Positions 25,870-33,335 of a stretch of DNA of 64,000 bases are shown in pieces (the first letter of the stretch is position 1; the number at the start of each line of letters is the position of its first letter). The notes under the pieces were generated by a model. The model had not been told where the DNA came from, searched no databases, and was given only the letters and a program-made list of their open reading frames with translations. The translations under genes were made by a program, and so were the position numbers. The DNA is from Acidobacteriota bacterium. GTDB taxonomy: Bacteria; Acidobacteriota; Aminicenantia; Aminicenantales; Saccharicenantaceae. The stretch lies in assembly GCA_029569255.1 (NCBI GenBank), contig JAKQUO010000048.1, positions 62,001 through 126,000 of the forward strand. Direction: 5' to 3'.

Positions 25870-27218
25870 GGGGCCTGGCCTCCTTTCCGGGCCGACGCGG
25901 CGGCGCTCTTGTAGAGCGGGTCCCGGACGACGCAGCCCACCGGTTCCTGGCGGCGGAGGAGGTCCGAGCAGAGCGAGCAGGTCGTACAGACCTTCCCGGG
26001 ATCGAACCGGCCCTCGCGGACGAGGTCGGCGGCGAAGTCCGGGTAGGCCAGCGCGCCCCGTCCGAAACCGATAACGGCGGTCCGCCCGGCGGCGACCATG
26101 GCCGCGCCGACGCCGGGGGCGAAGGCCCGGAGCCAGGAGTAGCCGGCGCCGACGACGGCGATTCGGGGCGAGGCGAGCTGGATCTCCGAGGCGATCCGCA
26201 GATGGCGGGCCACGCCCTCGAGCGGGTGCTCGTCCGGGACGGGCCCGCCCGGGACCGGCCGGTCGAAGGGCCGGCCGAAGTGGGGCTTCCAGGCCGGGAC
26301 GCCGAGCGACAGGGCCAGGACGCGGACGCCCGCCTCGGCCAGCCCGGCCACGAGGGCCTTGGGCTCGTCGAGGTCGACGTTCCCGGGCGCGTCGGGGTCC
26401 ATGCCGAAGCCGAAGGGGAAGGGGACGAGGTCGGCCGCCGATAGCCGCGAGGTCACGATCAGGCTGGGCGTCTCGCCGCGGACGCGCCCGACCGTCTCGA
26501 GGAGGAAGCGGGCCCGGTTCGCGAACGGCCCGCCGTAGCGGCTGTCCTCGCGGCCGTGGGCGGCCAGGATCTCGGAGACGAGATAGCCGTGGCAGGCCTT
26601 GATGTCGACGCCGTCGAAGCCGGCCGCCGCGGCCAGGTCGGCCGCCTCGACGAAGTCGTCCCGGATCGCGTCGAGCTCGTCGTCGGGAACGAGGGGGTAG
26701 TCGGCCGGCAGGCCGAGGAGCGGGTCGAGGTGGGGATTGTGCTGCACGATCCGCGGCCGCGGCGTCCCCTCCGGCTTGGCGAAGCGGCCGGAGTCCGTCA
26801 GCTGGAGGACGAGGAGCGGCCGGTGGCCCGGGCCCCATTCCGCGGCGGCCGCGGCCCGCGTCTCCTCGGCCAGCCGGGCGAAGGCGCCGACGGTGCTCCC
26901 GGTGAGCCGGAGCTGGCGCGGGTTGGAGCGCCCGTCGGGGCGGACGGCCGCCGCCTCGATCCAGATGAGGCCGGCGCCCCCGGCGGCGTAGCGGCGGTAG
27001 CGGCGCCGGGTCCGCTCGGACGGCCCGCCCGACGCGTCGGCGTCCGCTCCCTCCATCGGGAGGACGGCCAGGCGGTTGGGGACCGTGCGGCCCGCGACGA
27101 CGGCCCTTTCGGCGAGGATGGAGGGATCGTCTTCATAGGGGATATCGAGCCCGAGGCGGCCGGCCTCGGCGAGCAGGCTCCCGGCCGAGCGGAGGCGGAA
27201 CCGGGCGTGCGCGGCCAT
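25866..27218 (-). CDS. Old yellow enzyme family oxidoreductase with Fe-S cysteines
   Basis: 450 residues. TIM-barrel FMN enzyme of the OYE type: NRLAVLPMEGADADASGGPSERT, LQLTDSGRF, FDGVDIKACHGYLVSEILA with the His-Gly pair, and a C-terminal CTTCSLC...GC pattern (C-x2-C-x2-C-x11-C) fitting the [4Fe-4S] site of the 2,4-dienoyl-CoA reductase branch. That branch normally has a second FAD/NAD domain fused after the cluster; it is absent here. The separate FAD protein encoded next may supply electrons instead (inference). It reduces activated C=C bonds. Starts 6 bp after the TIM-barrel gene. Confidence 0.88.
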   Translation of the reverse strand: MAAHARFRLRSAGSLLAEAGRLGLDIPYEDDPSILAERAVVAGRTVPNRLAVLPMEGADADASGGPSERTRRRYRRYAAGGAGLIWIEAAAVRPDGRSNPRQLRLTGSTVGAFARLAEETRAAAAAEWGPGHRPLLVLQLTDSGRFAKPEGTPRPRIVQHNPHLDPLLGLPADYPLVPDDELDAIRDDFVEAADLAAAAGFDGVDIKACHGYLVSEILAAHGREDSRYGGPFANRARFLLETVGRVRGETPSLIVTSRLSAADLVPFPFGFGMDPDAPGNVDLDEPKALVAGLAEAGVRVLALSLGVPAWKPHFGRPFDRPVPGGPVPDEHPLEGVARHLRIASEIQLASPRIAVVGAGYSWLRAFAPGVGAAMVAAGRTAVIGFGRGALAYPDFAADLVREGRFDPGKVCTTCSLCSDLLRRQEPVGCVVRDPLYKSAAASARKGGQAP

Positions 27219-27224
27219 GGCCGG

Positions 27225-28220
27225 TCACGCCGCCGTCCCGCCGGCGACGCGCCGGACGGCCCGGATGTCGCGCCTGACCCGGCCTTCGCAGACGGCCGGC
27301 CAGCGGTCCCGCGGCAGGGGAGAGAGCTTGCCCGCGTCGCGGAGAGACCGTGTCCGGGCCGCGAGCCCGAGGAGCCGGACGAGCTCGGGGACCGCGAGGT
27401 CGGGGAAGCGGGCCAGGAACTCCGGGTCGTGGACGGGGATCCGGAAATCGCCGCCGTGGTCCTCGACCGTCAGGGCGATGCCGGGATGGGCGGCGCCGAG
27501 GGCCTCGATGATCGCGGCCAGGTCGACGACGCCCTTGCCGGCCTCGGCGGTGAAGGACACGAAGCCGTCCTCCGTGAGCAGGAGCCCGCCGTCCTTGATG
27601 TGGGTCGTCACGGTCCAGGGGAGGAGGCGGCGCGCCGCCAGGACGGGGTCCTCGAGCATGGTCAGGAGGTTCATGGTGTCGAGGCAGACGCCCAGGTACT
27701 CGCCGGGGGCCGCGTCGCACATGTCGAAGAGGCGGAGGAGCTCGAACGAGGTGAACTCGAAGTGGGTCTCGATGGCCAGGACGACGCCGAAGTCGCGGAG
27801 CATCGGCCTCTGGGCCCGCAGGGCCGCGGCCGCGGCCCGGAGGAACTCGTCCGTCGACGGAGACTCCTTCCGCCAGCGCATCAGGCCGCCCGAGCAGGAC
27901 CGGACCGTGGCCGCGCCGGCGTGGAAGGCCTGCTCGGCCGCCCGGCGGTTCGTGGCCGCGATGTCCCTGGGCCCGCCCGTGGCGAGATCGAGGGGGATGT
28001 GCTCGCCGCCGCCCCACTCGACGTAGAGGCGGTTCTCCTCGGCGAAGCTGCGGACCTCGCGGAGGAAGGTCTTGTCCACGGCCGTCCCCGGCGGGACGTT
28101 GATCTCGGAGAACTGGACCCCGTCGGCCTCGTTGAGCACCGCCCACTCGAGGAGCTCGAAGGGGCTGAGGTCGAGGGGCTTGAGGCTGTAGCTGTCGACG
28201 CCGACCTTGAATTCTCTCAT
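27225..28220 (-). CDS. Sugar isomerase/epimerase-type TIM barrel protein
   Basis: 331 residues from ATG 28220; an ATG at 28244 is in frame but lacks a site. The pattern is the xylose isomerase-like AP endonuclease 2 fold: VGVDSYSLKPLDLSPFELLEWAVLNEADGVQFSE, LAIETHFEFTSFELLRLFD, GVCLDTMNLLTMLEDP, THIKDGGLLL and LTVEDHGGDF, with acidic and His residues at strand ends that would bind a metal. Such proteins isomerise or epimerise sugars and keto-acids. First gene of the four-gene operon reaching to 23042, so it probably acts on the same substrate. A TATGAT at 28240-28245 could be its -10 box. Confidence 0.85.
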   Translation of the reverse strand: MREFKVGVDSYSLKPLDLSPFELLEWAVLNEADGVQFSEINVPPGTAVDKTFLREVRSFAEENRLYVEWGGGEHIPLDLATGGPRDIAATNRRAAEQAFHAGAATVRSCSGGLMRWRKESPSTDEFLRAAAAALRAQRPMLRDFGVVLAIETHFEFTSFELLRLFDMCDAAPGEYLGVCLDTMNLLTMLEDPVLAARRLLPWTVTTHIKDGGLLLTEDGFVSFTAEAGKGVVDLAAIIEALGAAHPGIALTVEDHGGDFRIPVHDPEFLARFPDLAVPELVRLLGLAARTRSLRDAGKLSPLPRDRWPAVCEGRVRRDIRAVRRVAGGTAA

Positions 28221-28278
28221 GGCCCCGTCCGGCGGCCTTATCATATCAGCAAGGCCCGCCTCTTGAACAGCCCCGGGC

Positions 28279-28402
28279 CGAGGCGCGTGTCGGGACATGT
28301 ACCGCCCCGGTACGTGTCCCGCATGTCTGAACGGCGACACGTACCGGGAGGACATGTCCCCGTTTGCCGGCCCATCCGACCCACACAACATGGAAGAGAA
28401 CC
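28279..28402. repeat. Dispersed hairpin repeat, copy 1 (GGGACATGTACCG type)
   Basis: Starts CGAGGCGCGTGTCGGGAC. Main hairpin: GGGACATGTACCG (28292-28304) with CGGTACGTGTCCC (28308-28320). A second hairpin-like part with ACACGTACC and GGACATGTCC follows, then a tail TTTGCCGGCCCATC...GACCCACACAAC...TGG.AGAGAACC. The same start and tail occur at 49938-50031. Lies in the gap between two divergent genes. Confidence 0.75.
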
Positions 28403-28453
28403 TGCTTCCCCGGCGCGCCGCCCCGCGCCGCTCCGCGGTGCGGCCGGGACGTC

Positions 28454-28482
28454 TTGCAAACGCGGCCTGGTTGGGATATCCT
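28454..28482 (+). promoter_or_regulatory. Predicted promoter giving a leaderless mRNA
   Basis: TTGCAA (28454-28459), 17 bp, TATCCT (28477-28482). The GTG start at 28492 is 9 nt after the -10, so the RNA would begin at or next to the start codon; no ribosome site is visible. Confidence 0.6.
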
Positions 28483-28491
28483 CTCGTAATC

Positions 28492-29208
28492 GTGAAGAAG
28501 GCGGCGCGCGCGCTCACGCTCATGCTGGCTGTCCTGGCCGCGTCCGGCGGCGGAGCCTGGGCCCAGTCCTCGATCGTCGGCCAGATCGCCGGCGACACGG
28601 CGGCCTCGGAGAAGCTCAACTTCGGGCTGAAGTTCGGCTTCGACTGCGGCCGGCTCCGGGGCCTCGGCCAGGGCGACCGGCTGGGCGCCTTCAGCTTCGG
28701 CCTGGCGGCCAGGATCAAGCTGGGCCCGAGGCTCTTCCTGACTCCCGAGCTCGGCCTGTTCTCGCGCAAAGGGGCGACCGGGATCCCGTTCGTCACGACC
28801 GGCGACCCGGCCCTCGACCCCATCTTCGCCGATCCGGCCAAGTCGGCCGTCGTCCTGGATTACCTGGAGGCCCCGGTCCGGCTCATGTACCGGCTCGGGC
28901 GCTTCGAGCTCGGCGGCGGCCTTTTCGCCGGCGCCCTGACCTCGGCCGGCGAGCGCTTCCGGGCCGAGCCCGGGACGGGCCGGGAGCTCCTCCACGTCCG
29001 CGACGCCGCGGCGTCCTTCAAGAAAGCCAACTACGGGGTCCTCCTCGAGGCCGCCTGGATCATCACCATGCCGCGCCGCGGGGCGGGGCTCATCTTCCAC
29101 GTCCGCTATCAGGGGGGGCTGGCCGATATCGCCAGGGACCCGGCCGGGGCCGGTCCGGTCCGGACGGAGGGCTTCCAGATCGCCCTCAGCTTCCCCTTCA
29201 TCCGCTGA
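28492..29208 (+). CDS. Outer-membrane beta-barrel protein
   Basis: 238 residues from GTG 28492. Residues 1-24 (VKKAARALTLMLAVLAASGGGAWAQ) form a signal peptide ending AWAQ. The rest alternates hydrophobic residues in short strands (FGLKFGFDCG, GAFSFGLAARIKLGPRLFLTPELGLFSRKG, LEAPVRLMYRLGRFELGGGLFAG, NYGVLLEAAWII, GLIFHVRYQGGL) and ends in ALSFPFIR with an aromatic near the end, as barrel proteins do. It fits the small porin/OmpA-like barrel group. It is followed after 16 bp by the corrinoid protein gene and may share its RNA. Confidence 0.75.
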   Translation: MKKAARALTLMLAVLAASGGGAWAQSSIVGQIAGDTAASEKLNFGLKFGFDCGRLRGLGQGDRLGAFSFGLAARIKLGPRLFLTPELGLFSRKGATGIPFVTTGDPALDPIFADPAKSAVVLDYLEAPVRLMYRLGRFELGGGLFAGALTSAGERFRAEPGTGRELLHVRDAAASFKKANYGVLLEAAWIITMPRRGAGLIFHVRYQGGLADIARDPAGAGPVRTEGFQIALSFPFIR

Positions 29209-29224
29209 CCCGAGGAGGACCGAG

Positions 29225-29851
29225 ATGCTCGCCGCCATGCAGGAGGCCCTGATCGCGGGGAAGAAGGCCGAGGTCGAATCGCTCGTCGACGGGGCCCTGG
29301 CCGGAGGTGTCGCCGCGGCCCGGATCCTGGACGAAGGGCTCATCCCCGGCATGGAGCGCCTCGGCGAGCAGTTCAAGAGGAACGAGGTCTTCATCCCCGA
29401 GGTCCTGGTCGCCGCCCGGGCCATGCAGGCCGGGCTGGCCAAGCTCGAGCCGCACTTGGCCAAGGCCGGGGTCAAGCCCCGCGGCATCGTCGTCATCGGC
29501 ACGGTCAAGGGCGACCTCCACGACATCGGCAAGAACCTCGTGGCCATGATGCTCCGCGGCAACGGCTTCAAGATCGTCGATCTCGGCGTCGACGTCGCGC
29601 CCGAAAAGTACCTCGACGCGGCCCGGGCCAGCGGCGCCGGGGCCATCGCCCTCTCGGCCCTGCTGACGACGACCATGGTCCAGATGAAGAACGTCGTCGA
29701 GGCCGTGAAGAAGGCCGGCCTGGCCGTCCCCGTGGTCGTCGGCGGGGCCCCCGTCACCCGCGACTACGCCGACCGGATCGGGGCCGACGGCTTCGCCCCC
29801 GACGCCGCCTCGGCCGTCGAAGAGATCGGCCGGATCATCGCCGCCCGATGA
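29225..29851 (+). CDS. Corrinoid (B12-binding) methyltransferase carrier protein
   Basis: 208 residues. MtaC/MtbC type: an N-terminal four-helix cap (residues about 1-85, with PGMERLGEQFKRNEVFIPEVLVAARAM) and a Rossmann-like B12 domain with GDLHDIGKNLV, the D-x-H-x2-G motif whose His ligates cobalt, then LSALLTTTM and VGGAPVT. It carries a methyl group between a substrate methyltransferase and an acceptor enzyme. The next gene, overlapping by ATGA, is a UroD-type methyltransferase, the usual partner. This suggests demethylation of a methoxy or methylamine-like compound. Confidence 0.93.
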   Translation: MLAAMQEALIAGKKAEVESLVDGALAGGVAAARILDEGLIPGMERLGEQFKRNEVFIPEVLVAARAMQAGLAKLEPHLAKAGVKPRGIVVIGTVKGDLHDIGKNLVAMMLRGNGFKIVDLGVDVAPEKYLDAARASGAGAIALSALLTTTMVQMKNVVEAVKKAGLAVPVVVGGAPVTRDYADRIGADGFAPDAASAVEEIGRIIAAR

Positions 29852-30864
29852 CCTCGCGCGAGCTCGTCGTCGACACCCTCGAGTTCCGCGGCCCGGCCCG
29901 CGTCCCCCGCCAGCTCTGGACCCTGCCCTGGGCCGAGATGACCTGGCCGGCGGAGCTGGCCGCGCTCCGGGCGCGCTTCCCCGACGACATCGTCAGCTCG
30001 CCGGCCTTCCTGCGGGAGCCGCCGCGGACGGAGGGCGAGGAGTACGAGCCGGGGGTCTTCGTCGACGAGTGGGGCTGCCGCTTCGAGAACGCGCAGAGGG
30101 GCATCATCGGCCAGGTCAAGGAGCCCCGGCTCCGGGACTGGTCCGGCCTCGACGGGCTCCGCGTCCCCCGGGAGCGGCTGACCGTCGATCTCGCCGAGGT
30201 CGACGGCTTCTGCGCCGCCTCGGGCGCTTTCGTCCTGGCCAAGACGGGGGCCCGGCCGTTCGAGCTTCTCCAGTCCCTGCGCGGCCCGGAGAACCTCTAC
30301 GTCGACCTGGCCGAGCGGCCCAAGGGCCTCTTCCGCCTGATCGATGCGGTCCACGCCTTTTTCAGGGAGGAGATGGAGCTCTGGGCCTCGACCGAGGTCG
30401 ACGCCCTCGTCTTCGCCGACGATTGGGGCGGGCAGACGGGGCTGCTCGTCGCGCCGGGCCTGTGGCGCGAGCTCTTCAAGCCGCTCTACCGGGAGTACGT
30501 CGAGATCGCCCACCGCAACGGCAAGTACGCCTTCATGCACTCCGACGGCCATATCGCCGCCATCCTGCCGGACCTCGTCGAGATCGGCCTCGACGCCCTC
30601 AACGCCCAGATCTTCTGCATGGACGTGGCCGAGATCGGCCGCCGCTTCGCCGGGAAGCTCACCTTCTGGGGCGAGGTCGACCGCCAGCGGCTGCTGCCCT
30701 CCGGCACCCCGGCCGAGGTCGCCGCGGCGGTCGGGGAGGTCCACCGGGCCCTCTGGCGCGGGGGCGGGGCGATCGCCCAGTGCGAGTTCGGCCCCGGGGC
30801 CCGGCCGGAGAACGTGGCCGCGGTCTTCGAGGCCTGGGAGGCTTTGACCCGACCGGCGATGTGA
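29848..30864 (+). CDS. UroD-family corrinoid methyltransferase
   Basis: 338 residues. Uroporphyrinogen decarboxylase fold used by MtaA/CmuA-type methyltransferases: TSRELVVDTLEFRGPARVPRQLW at the start, FADDWGGQTGLLVAPGLWRELFKPLYREYVEIAH in the middle, and MHSDGHIAAILPDLVEIGLDALN, where the usual zinc motif HxCG reads HSDG. True haem-pathway UroD would have an FPxxxRQAG-like start, absent here. It overlaps the corrinoid protein by 4 bp, so it likely transfers a methyl group to or from it. The missing Cys may change the metal used or the activity. Confidence 0.88.
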   Translation: MTSRELVVDTLEFRGPARVPRQLWTLPWAEMTWPAELAALRARFPDDIVSSPAFLREPPRTEGEEYEPGVFVDEWGCRFENAQRGIIGQVKEPRLRDWSGLDGLRVPRERLTVDLAEVDGFCAASGAFVLAKTGARPFELLQSLRGPENLYVDLAERPKGLFRLIDAVHAFFREEMELWASTEVDALVFADDWGGQTGLLVAPGLWRELFKPLYREYVEIAHRNGKYAFMHSDGHIAAILPDLVEIGLDALNAQIFCMDVAEIGRRFAGKLTFWGEVDRQRLLPSGTPAEVAAAVGEVHRALWRGGGAIAQCEFGPGARPENVAAVFEAWEALTRPAM

Positions 30865-30870
30865 TATAAT
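30844..30870 (+). promoter_or_regulatory. Predicted promoter inside the end of the UroD-type gene
   Basis: TTGACC (30844-30849), 15 bp, TATAAT (30865-30870). The spacing is short, but the -10 is consensus; it would drive the secreted CBM9-like gene at 30923. Confidence 0.45.
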
Positions 30871-30922
30871 CGGAACGGAACTGTGTCATAGCAAGCGGGC
30901 CTTGCGGCCCGAGGAGGTCGTA

Positions 30923-31828
30923 ATGAAAAGGATGCTCATCGCTCTCACGGCCGCAGCGCTCGCGGGCGCTCTGGCGGCGGCCCCCGCCGCGGCGGCGGAT
31001 GTTCAGAAGGTCCAGAGCATCTGGCAGGCCGCGCCCATGACCATCGACGGCGTCGCCCAGGAGTGGGACACTTCCGAGCCCGTCACGGACGACGGCTCCG
31101 GGGTCCAGTACGCCCTGAGGAACGACGGCCGCAACCTCTACATCATCATGGTCTTCCGCGCCCCCCAGCCCGGCTCGGGCTCGCGCGTCTCCTCCAAGTC
31201 GACCCTCGATTACACGGGCATGAAGATCTACTTCGCCGCCGGGGGCAAGAAGGCCAAGGACCACGGCGTCCTCTTCCAGAAGAAGCAGTACACGGCCGAG
31301 GCCCTCATCGCCAACATGGAGAAGCGGGGCCAGGCCGTGAGCGAGGCCGAGAAGGCCGAGATCCGCAAGAAGCCGACCCACATCGTTTTCACCGAGGAGG
31401 TCATCAGGCCGAAGAAGGCCCCCGCCGCCGTCGAGCTCGCGGGCGGACAGATCGACTCGCCGATGTACCGGCAGATCGACAAGGGCCCCCTGACCGTCTG
31501 CGAGTTCCGCGTTCCCCTCGCCTTGATCCGGGCGGCCGGCGGCGCGCGGTCGGGCGACCCGATCATGTCCGGCGACCCGATCATGCTCGGCTTCGAGTGG
31601 GGCGGCATAACCCAGCAGATCATGCGCGACATGATGGCCGGCCGGGCCGACCAGAGCGTCAGCGCCAGAGACCGGGGCGTTTCAGCCGAAGGCGGCTGGC
31701 GGGACTCCAGCGGCGATTCGGGCGGCGAGATCGGGGGCATGGGCGGCGGGGTCGGCGAGATGGGCCGCAGCTCCCGTTACCCGAAGCACTCCTTCTGGGT
31801 CGCGGCCGCCCTGGCGGCGGGAAACTGA
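30923..31828 (+). CDS. Secreted CBM9-like protein
   Basis: 301 residues from ATG 30923, with GAGGAGG 7 nt upstream. Signal peptide residues 1-25 (KRMLIALTAAALAGALAAAPAAAA). The mature start WQAAPMTIDGVAQEWDTSEPV matches the beginning of carbohydrate-binding family 9-like domains, also seen at the start of the DUF5916 barrel at 58822. A short tandem repeat (SGDPIMSGDPIM) and a Gly-Met-rich tail (GGEIGGMGGGVGEMG) follow. Binding of a carbohydrate or similar ligand in the envelope is likely; no catalytic residues are recognised. Confidence 0.7.
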   Translation: MKRMLIALTAAALAGALAAAPAAAADVQKVQSIWQAAPMTIDGVAQEWDTSEPVTDDGSGVQYALRNDGRNLYIIMVFRAPQPGSGSRVSSKSTLDYTGMKIYFAAGGKKAKDHGVLFQKKQYTAEALIANMEKRGQAVSEAEKAEIRKKPTHIVFTEEVIRPKKAPAAVELAGGQIDSPMYRQIDKGPLTVCEFRVPLALIRAAGGARSGDPIMSGDPIMLGFEWGGITQQIMRDMMAGRADQSVSARDRGVSAEGGWRDSSGDSGGEIGGMGGGVGEMGRSSRYPKHSFWVAAALAAGN

Positions 31829-31832
31829 CAGA

Positions 31833-32738
31833 TCAGGGGTTGGCCGCGAGCCAGGCCCCGGCGAAGGCCAGGGCCACGGCCAGCGCTTTCCAGCCCGTCA
31901 GCCGCTCGCGCAGGAAGATCGCGGCGATGACGACGATGAAGATCGAATTGAGCTGGCTGAGGATCGCCGCGACCGAGGCCGGGGCGTACTTCATCCCGCC
32001 CGTCCACAGGAGCAGGGAGAGGTAGGAGCCGAAGAAGGCCGCGGGGACCAGGGCTTTCCAGTTGCGGCGGTCGAAGAGCGGGCCGACGACGGCCCTTCTC
32101 GACTTGAGGGCCGGGACGAGAAGGGCCAGGGCGGCCGTCCCCCCGGCCATCCTGACGAGCGTGGCCCAGTAGACCGAGACCGTTCCCAGCACCGGCTTGA
32201 CCATGACGATCCCCAGCGCCGTGAAGAACATGGCCGCGACGCCGTAGGCGATGCCGGCGGCGAGCTCCCGGGGATCGAGCTTCTCGGCCTTCCCCTCTTT
32301 CGAGACCGTCAGGACCGCCGAGACGACGAGCCCGGCCCCGGCGAGCTGGATGAGCGTCAGGCGCTCGCCGAGAAAGGCGAACGACAAGACGATGACGAAG
32401 GGGCTGTAGAAGCAGTCGACGACGGCCGTCAGGCTGGCCCCGAGCCGGTTGAGGGCGTTGAAGAAGAGCGTGTCGGAGACGGCGATGCCGAGGACGCCGC
32501 TCAGGACGAGAAGGCCCGTCGTCGCGGCCGGGACGGCCGGCGCGAGCGGCTCCCCGAGGAGAACGAGCGTCGGGACGAGCAGGGCCAATCCGAGGACGTT
32601 CTTGCCCAGGTTCAGGGCGACGGGGTGGACCGTGCGGCCGCTGACGCGGAAGAGGACGACGGCCACGGCCCAGGCGAGGCCCGAGGCCAGGGCGAGCGAC
32701 TCGCCGAGGAAGCGGACGGAGGACGGCTGTCCGGACAT
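31833..32738 (-). CDS. EamA (drug/metabolite transporter family) permease
   Basis: 301 residues from ATG 32738 (GGTGGGAG upstream). Ten hydrophobic segments in two EamA repeats: FLGESLALASGLAWAVAVVLFR at the start of the first, AGIAYGVAAMFFTALGIVMVKP starting the second, and the family loop LGERLTLIQLAGAGLVVSAVLTV repeated as LRERLTGWKALAVALAFAGAWLA at the end. These are metabolite exporters or importers of unknown substrate; no partner gene indicates one. Converges on the CBM9-like gene with a 4-bp gap. Confidence 0.9.
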   Translation of the reverse strand: MSGQPSSVRFLGESLALASGLAWAVAVVLFRVSGRTVHPVALNLGKNVLGLALLVPTLVLLGEPLAPAVPAATTGLLVLSGVLGIAVSDTLFFNALNRLGASLTAVVDCFYSPFVIVLSFAFLGERLTLIQLAGAGLVVSAVLTVSKEGKAEKLDPRELAAGIAYGVAAMFFTALGIVMVKPVLGTVSVYWATLVRMAGGTAALALLVPALKSRRAVVGPLFDRRNWKALVPAAFFGSYLSLLLWTGGMKYAPASVAAILSQLNSIFIVVIAAIFLRERLTGWKALAVALAFAGAWLAANP

Positions 32739-32747
32739 GGGCTCCCA

Positions 32748-32777
32748 CCTATAGCAGAGTCGCCCGGGGGGCGTCAA
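32748..32777 (-). promoter_or_regulatory. Predicted promoter of the EamA gene
   Basis: Minus strand: TTGACG (32772-32777), 18 bp, TATAGG (32748-32753), only 10 nt before the ATG. Confidence 0.55.
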
Positions 32778-32826
32778 TGAGCGCCGGCCCGGGATCCCCG
32801 GGCCCGGAAGGCCGGGGGGGTTAGCC

Positions 32827-32894
32827 TTCAGGGGTGAGAAAAGTCATCGGAATATCACCCCTGAAATAGCCTCGCGCGATGATTTCGGGGGTGA
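32827..32894. promoter_or_regulatory. Triple 11-mer (TTCAGGGGTGA) before the PEP-CTERM-like gene
   Basis: TTCAGGGGTGA at 32827-32837, its exact inverted copy TCACCCCTGAA at 32855-32865, and a near copy TTCGGGGGTGA at 32884-32894. The first two form an 11-bp hairpin with a 17-nt loop. It could be an operator cluster or a leader hairpin. Related sequence (AGGGGTGA) lies before the genes at 5520 and 49348. Confidence 0.45.
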
Positions 32895-32927
32895 GGCGCC
32901 GGCCTACGATGGCGGCGGAGGACATCC

Positions 32928-33161
32928 ATGAAAAAAGCGGCAGGGATCCTTGGCATGGGATTGGCGGGCGCGTCGTTGCTGGCCTGGGTCGCGTCTTCGG
33001 CCGCCGGGGCTTCGCTCGAAGGCCCGCGCCGGGGAGGCGGCAGGAACAGGCCCGGGAATCCGACCTACTCGGTCGCCGAGCCCGCCTCGGTCGCCCTTCT
33101 CGGGGCCGGGCTGGTCGTCCTGGGCCTCTACGCCAAGAAGAAGAACGGCAAGAAGAGCTGA
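32928..33161 (+). CDS. Small PEP-CTERM-like exported protein
   Basis: 77 residues with GGAGG 7 nt before the ATG. Signal peptide residues 1-28 (KKAAGILGMGLAGASLLAWVASSAAG), a 20-residue polar Arg/Gly/Asn-rich middle, then a C-terminal sorting-like end: VAEPASVALLGAGLVVLGLYAKKKNGKK, that is, a short EPAS motif, a membrane segment and a basic tail. This fits the PEP-CTERM layout (usually VPEPAS) recognised by exosortases that anchor or release surface proteins. Pro is Ala at the first position here. No exosortase gene is in the window. The extremely short mature part suggests a structural or matrix peptide (guess). Confidence 0.75.
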   Translation: MKKAAGILGMGLAGASLLAWVASSAAGASLEGPRRGGGRNRPGNPTYSVAEPASVALLGAGLVVLGLYAKKKNGKKS

Positions 33162-33224
33162 GCCCCGAGCCCGGCCGGTCTCGCGGGGCGGCCGGCTGAA
33201 GGCTCGTCAACTCCCTCTCCTCCT

Positions 33225-33260
33225 GGGGGGTCGTTTCTCCGAACGCCCCCCCCTTTTTTT
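33225..33260 (+). terminator. Intrinsic terminator after the PEP-CTERM-like gene
   Basis: GGGGGG-T-CGTT pairs with AACG-CCCCCC (33225-33251) around TCTCCG, followed by CC and seven T (33254-33260) on the plus strand. Confidence 0.7.
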
Positions 33261-33285
33261 CTCCGCGGCGAATCCCGGCCCCGGT

Positions 33286-33315
33286 TTGACCGGCGTCGCG
33301 GGGGCGTGCTATAAC
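33286..33315 (+). promoter_or_regulatory. Predicted promoter of the C69 dipeptidase gene
   Basis: TTGACC (33286-33291), 18 bp, TATAAC (33310-33315); GGAGGAG follows 6 nt later as the ribosome site before the ATG at 33336. Confidence 0.7.
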
Positions 33316-33335
33316 CGCCCCGGAGGAGACGCGCG

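Noticed and set aside
25870..26838. N-terminal extension of the FAD enzyme frame
   Set aside because: Entirely inside the OYE gene; ATG 25869 overlaps the OYE stop in the usual ATGA manner.
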